64,000 bases of DNA from Streptomyces sp. PCS3-D2. GTDB lineage: Bacteria > Actinomycetota > Actinomycetes > Streptomycetales > Streptomycetaceae. The notes under the pieces are model-generated. The model saw only the letters and a list, made by a program, of their open reading frames with translations. It was not told where the DNA came from and made no database searches. The stretch lies in the NCBI RefSeq assembly GCF_000612545.2, contig NZ_CP097800.1, positions 5,158,501-5,222,500 on the forward strand, written 5' to 3'. Every line of letters starts with the position of its first letter. Within the stretch, counting starts at the first letter, position 1. Of the stretch, positions 61,435 through 64,000 are shown piece after piece. Made by a program: the position numbers and the translations under genes.

Positions 61435-62453
61435 CGGAGCACGGCGACGCCATGGCGCAGGTCGAGCTGGGCGGGGGCGGCCCGCTGGTCGGCGTCCAGG
61501 GCCTGGGGTGCATGGGCATGAGCGAGTTCTACGGGGACACCGACGAGGCGGCCGCCCGGGAGACCCTGGCGGCGGCGCTGGCCGCCGGTGTCACCCTCTT
61601 CGACACGGCGGACGTCTACGGCCGCGGCCGCAACGAGGAGTTCCTGGCCCCGTTCGTGGCCGCACACCGCGACGACATCACCCTGGCGACGAAGTTCGCC
61701 ATAGAGCGCACCGACGACCCCGCCCACCGGGGCGTCCGCAACGACCGCGGGTACGTCCGCGCCGCCGTCGAGGGCAGCCTGCGACGGCTCGGCGTGGACG
61801 TCATCGACCTCTACTACATGCACCGGCGCGATCCGGCCGTGCCGCTCGCCGAGTCGGTGGGGGCCATGGCCGAGCTGGTGCAGGAGGGCAAGGTGCGCCA
61901 CCTCGGACTCAGCGAGGTCACCGGCGCGGAGCTGCGCGAGGCACACGCCGTGCACCCGATCGCGGCGCTCCAGTCGGAGTGGTCGCTGTTCAGCCGGGAC
62001 GTGGAACGCAGCGCGGTGGCCGCGGCGGCGGAGCTGGGGGTGGCCTTCGTGCCCTACTCCCCGCTCGGCCGGGGCTTCCTGACCGGGGCCTTCACGGACG
62101 CCTCAGCGGAGCTGTCGCAGGACGACTTCCGCCGCCACCAGCCGCGGTTCACCGGCGGCAACGCGAAGGCCAACGCGGCGCTGCTGGCCCCGGTCCGGGA
62201 GATCGCGGCGCAGCTGGGCGCGAGTCCCGCGCAAGTCGCCCTCGCCTGGGTGCACGGGCGGGCGGCGGTGCACGGGCTGACCGTGGTCCCGATCCCGGGC
62301 ACCCGTCGGGCGGAGCGACTGCGCGAGAACACCGCGGCGGCCCGGATCACGCTCACGCCGGCGCAGCTGGCGTTGCTGGAGCCGATCGCGGCGCAGGTCG
62401 CGGGGGACCGCTATCCGGACATGACCTTCACCTCGGCGGCCCGGGAGGCGTAG
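61431..62453 (+). CDS. Aldo/keto reductase
   Basis: 340 residues. Catalytic tetrad recognisable: Asp in LFDTADVYG, Tyr in the same motif, Lys in LATKFA and His in LYYMHRRDP. NADPH site near PIPGTRRAERLREN. It reduces carbonyls to alcohols; the substrate is unknown. Start overlaps the MerR stop, so it probably belonged to one MerR-controlled unit; such MerR-AKR pairs are common. Confidence 0.92.
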   Translation: MTEHGDAMAQVELGGGGPLVGVQGLGCMGMSEFYGDTDEAAARETLAAALAAGVTLFDTADVYGRGRNEEFLAPFVAAHRDDITLATKFAIERTDDPAHRGVRNDRGYVRAAVEGSLRRLGVDVIDLYYMHRRDPAVPLAESVGAMAELVQEGKVRHLGLSEVTGAELREAHAVHPIAALQSEWSLFSRDVERSAVAAAAELGVAFVPYSPLGRGFLTGAFTDASAELSQDDFRRHQPRFTGGNAKANAALLAPVREIAAQLGASPAQVALAWVHGRAAVHGLTVVPIPGTRRAERLRENTAAARITLTPAQLALLEPIAAQVAGDRYPDMTFTSAAREA

Positions 62454-62465
62454 CGGCCGTCGGCC

Positions 62466-62552
62466 TCAGGGGTGTCGGGCCCGCAGCACCGCGAAGGCGC
62501 CCGAGAGGGCGAGCGCGGCCAGGACCGCCTCGATCACCGGATCGTCCGTCAC
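62466..62552 (-). CDS. 28-residue hydrophobic peptide coupled to the GntR remnant
   Basis: Starts at a GTG that overlaps the GntR stop (GTGA). Sequence DDPVIEAVLAALALSGAFAV is followed by a short basic end (LRARHP), like a single short membrane helix. The overlap is good evidence of translation in the ancestor, but the upstream gene now looks truncated. Function unknown. Confidence 0.45.
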   Translation of the reverse strand: MTDDPVIEAVLAALALSGAFAVLRARHP

Positions 62553-62836
62553 GTGTCGTCCCCCTCGAAGTGTTGGTCCAGTACGGAAGTGAAGAGCGCG
62601 GCCACGTCGTCTCGTTCCATCCCCGCGGCGCTCGCCCGCCGTGCCCAGTGGGCCAGTTCCCCGCGCAGGGGCGAGTCGGCCGGGGCGCCCGCCAGGGACC
62701 TGTGCACGAAGGTGCCCATGCCCCGGCGGGCCTCCACCAGGCCCTCGCGCTCCAGCTTCCGATAGGCCTTGAGCACCGTGTTCGGGTTGATGGCCGTCGC
62801 CTCGACGACCTCGCGCGCGGTGGGCCGGCGGATCAG
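62549..62836 (-). pseudogene. 5'-truncated GntR (YtrA-type) regulator
   Basis: What remains is PTAREVVEATAINPNTVLKA, then YRKLEREGLVEARRGMGTFV and an ordinary C-terminal part. The first helix of the winged helix and start region (normally about 35 residues before PTAREVV) are missing; the frame upstream is unrelated and has no plausible start before it runs into the next gene. The break is just downstream of the DUF4429 gene, suggesting a deletion that removed the GntR start. Confidence 0.7.
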
Positions 62837-62871
62837 GGGGTGGGCTCCGGCCGTGATCCGCCGGACACGCG

Positions 62872-63714
62872 CTAGCGGGACCCGGCGGTGAAGCGGTCCC
62901 GCAGGGTCGTGTACTCGCCGTCGGTCAGCAGGCCGGCCGAGTAGAGCTCGCTCAGGTGCCGGAGCCGTTCGTCCCCCGAGCGGCCGCGGGCGGCGCCGAC
63001 CGGGGTCCGGCCGCGTGTGGCGGCGAGGACGGCCGCGGCGAAGGGCAGCGACTCGTGCACCGCCCCGTAGCCCACGCCGAAGACGGCCGTCGCGAGGTCG
63101 TGGTCCGGGCGGGGGTCGGCCGGGGTCTGCTGGGGTTCCCGCAGCAGCAGCCGCAGGTGGCCGCCGGTGCCGCCGGGAGAGCGCCACTCGACGCCGGTGA
63201 GCTCGGCCAGCGGGTAGGACTGGTCGCCCGCCTTCCACTTCGTGCCGGTCGCGCCGGTGCGCGACCAGTGGAAGCCGACCGCGGAGCCGTCGAAGCCGAC
63301 CCTCGCGTCGTACGCCTTCAGCTGCAGCGGCGGCTGCGGTACGTCGACCAGGAAGCGCGGGGCCGGCTCGGCGGCCTCCGGCCCGAGTCGGGCGCGCAGG
63401 GCGGCGGCGAACGCCTCGGCCGATGCCGCCCGGTCACCGGGCAACACCATCCGGTACGGGTCGCACGCCTCCTTGAGCTGTCCGGCGGCGGCCTCCATGA
63501 GCGGGTCCGCACCCGGGCGCGGGACGGCGCGCAGGACCACCGTGTCCCGCCTTCCGGCGGCCACGGTCACGGCCGACACCGCTTCCAGGGGTATTCGGCG
63601 CGACCCCAGCGCCTGCCACAGCCTCGGTGTGCGCAGCCCCCGTGTGAAGCGGATGAGCACCGAGTCCGAGTCGAACTCCCAGACGGCATGATTTCCGGCC
63701 AGTACGTCACCCAT
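62872..63714 (-). CDS. DUF4429/SHOCT-domain protein
   Basis: 280 residues from MGDVLAGNHAVWEFDSDSVL. Two DUF4429 units (the second around KAYDARVGFDGSAVGF) and a C-terminal SHOCT motif (HLSELYSAGLLTDGEYTTLR) are recognisable. Function unknown; SHOCT segments mediate oligomerisation. An in-frame ATG three codons upstream is possible. Its stop is close to the truncated GntR. Confidence 0.82.
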   Translation of the reverse strand: MGDVLAGNHAVWEFDSDSVLIRFTRGLRTPRLWQALGSRRIPLEAVSAVTVAAGRRDTVVLRAVPRPGADPLMEAAAGQLKEACDPYRMVLPGDRAASAEAFAAALRARLGPEAAEPAPRFLVDVPQPPLQLKAYDARVGFDGSAVGFHWSRTGATGTKWKAGDQSYPLAELTGVEWRSPGGTGGHLRLLLREPQQTPADPRPDHDLATAVFGVGYGAVHESLPFAAAVLAATRGRTPVGAARGRSGDERLRHLSELYSAGLLTDGEYTTLRDRFTAGSR

Positions 63715-63780
63715 GCGCCACATGGTAAAGGGAGCCACCCCCGTGCGTCCCCCTCGATGCTGTGGCCGATTTCCGCACCT

Positions 63781-63999
63781 CTACGCGCGTCGGTCCTGCT
63801 CGGCCCCGGAAATTCCACGGCGGCACGCGTCGTCGCCGGTGGCGCACACGACGGAATCGAACGCGCCGGTTCCGATTCTGGCGAAGTTGGCCATCGACTC
63901 CGTACCTGGCGCGAAATAGCCGGTGTGGTTCCTGGCCCTGGCCGACGACAGCAGCCGCGCGCCGAACTCCGGGGACACCGGGTCGGCACCGTGGCCCAC
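63781..63999 (-). CDS. Hypothetical protein, possibly partial at the window edge
   Basis: An open minus-strand frame with a GTG at 63999 and possible continuation beyond the window: PEFGARLLSSARARNHTGYF, then MANFARIGTGAFDSVVCATG and a basic end. No family recognised; it could be the 3' end of a gene to the right. Confidence 0.3.
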   Translation of the reverse strand: MGHGADPVSPEFGARLLSSARARNHTGYFAPGTESMANFARIGTGAFDSVVCATGDDACRRGISGAEQDRRA

Positions 64000-64000
64000 G

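Overview
High-GC, actinobacterial DNA with Streptomyces-type coding style: GTG starts, ATGA overlaps, and an intact fasR-fabD-fabH-acpP-fabF block beside a DUF3145 gene. Most of the window is ordinary Streptomyces chromosome. The left third carries accessory DNA inserted at a tRNA gene.

Layout. 1-2.06 kb: 5' part of a xylulokinase gene, a YtxH-like protein gene, two tandem tRNA-Asn genes and a CAT-anticodon tRNA. 2.03-13.69 kb: an integrated island bounded by a 26-bp direct repeat of the tRNA 3' end. It carries a hicAB toxin-antitoxin pair, a small membrane protein next to an NB-ARC/TPR (NLR-like STAND) protein, a two-gene CBASS system (CD-NTase plus Cap15-like effector), a DisA_N-like (DACN-type) protein and an IS5-family transposase with a companion ORF. 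No integrase is visible inside it. 13.7-18.4 kb: a decayed tyrosine integrase just outside the second repeat, then a second accessory stretch (APH-like kinase, glycine-rich-domain-like protein with a Cys/His tail, small conserved genes, an XRE-TPR regulator split by an in-frame stop). 18.5-28.9 kb: two very large divergently transcribed secreted proteins (FG-GAP/VCBS and RHS) and a membrane PH-domain protein. 29-54 kb: chromosomal metabolism, transport and regulation: carboxylate-amine ligase, MFS, carboxyltransferase, LysE/Lrp pair, degenerate GAF kinase with an MreB-like protein, lipase, MarR/oxidoreductase/Ohr, EI24, imine-reductase-like/HxlR, two polytopic membrane proteins, LysR/dehydrogenase/ABM, TetR/GH3 beta-glucosidase, SGNH lipoprotein. 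54-64 kb: fatty-acid synthesis operon with its PucR-type regulator, pirin, serine hydrolase, a frameshifted MerR with an aldo/keto reductase, a 5'-truncated GntR gene and a DUF4429/SHOCT protein.

The most interesting part is the defence island. The small membrane protein and the N-terminus of the NLR share four copies of a DTGxAxA...G motif. This is the arrangement expected if an NLR recruits a membrane effector by homotypic (possibly amyloid-type) contact. A CBASS operon and a DisA-like predicted nucleotide-binding protein lie beside it. The island has att sites but no integrase, and it sits between the tRNA and the integrase relic of an apparently older element, so it looks like a cis-mobilizable element acquired by accretion.

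Several genes look broken or degenerate: the integrase, the XRE-TPR regulator, MerR, GntR, the HATPase domain of the GAF kinase and the phosphate-2 loop of the MreB-like protein. Single-base cases could also be sequencing errors. All functional calls are from reading motifs by eye; no database search was possible.
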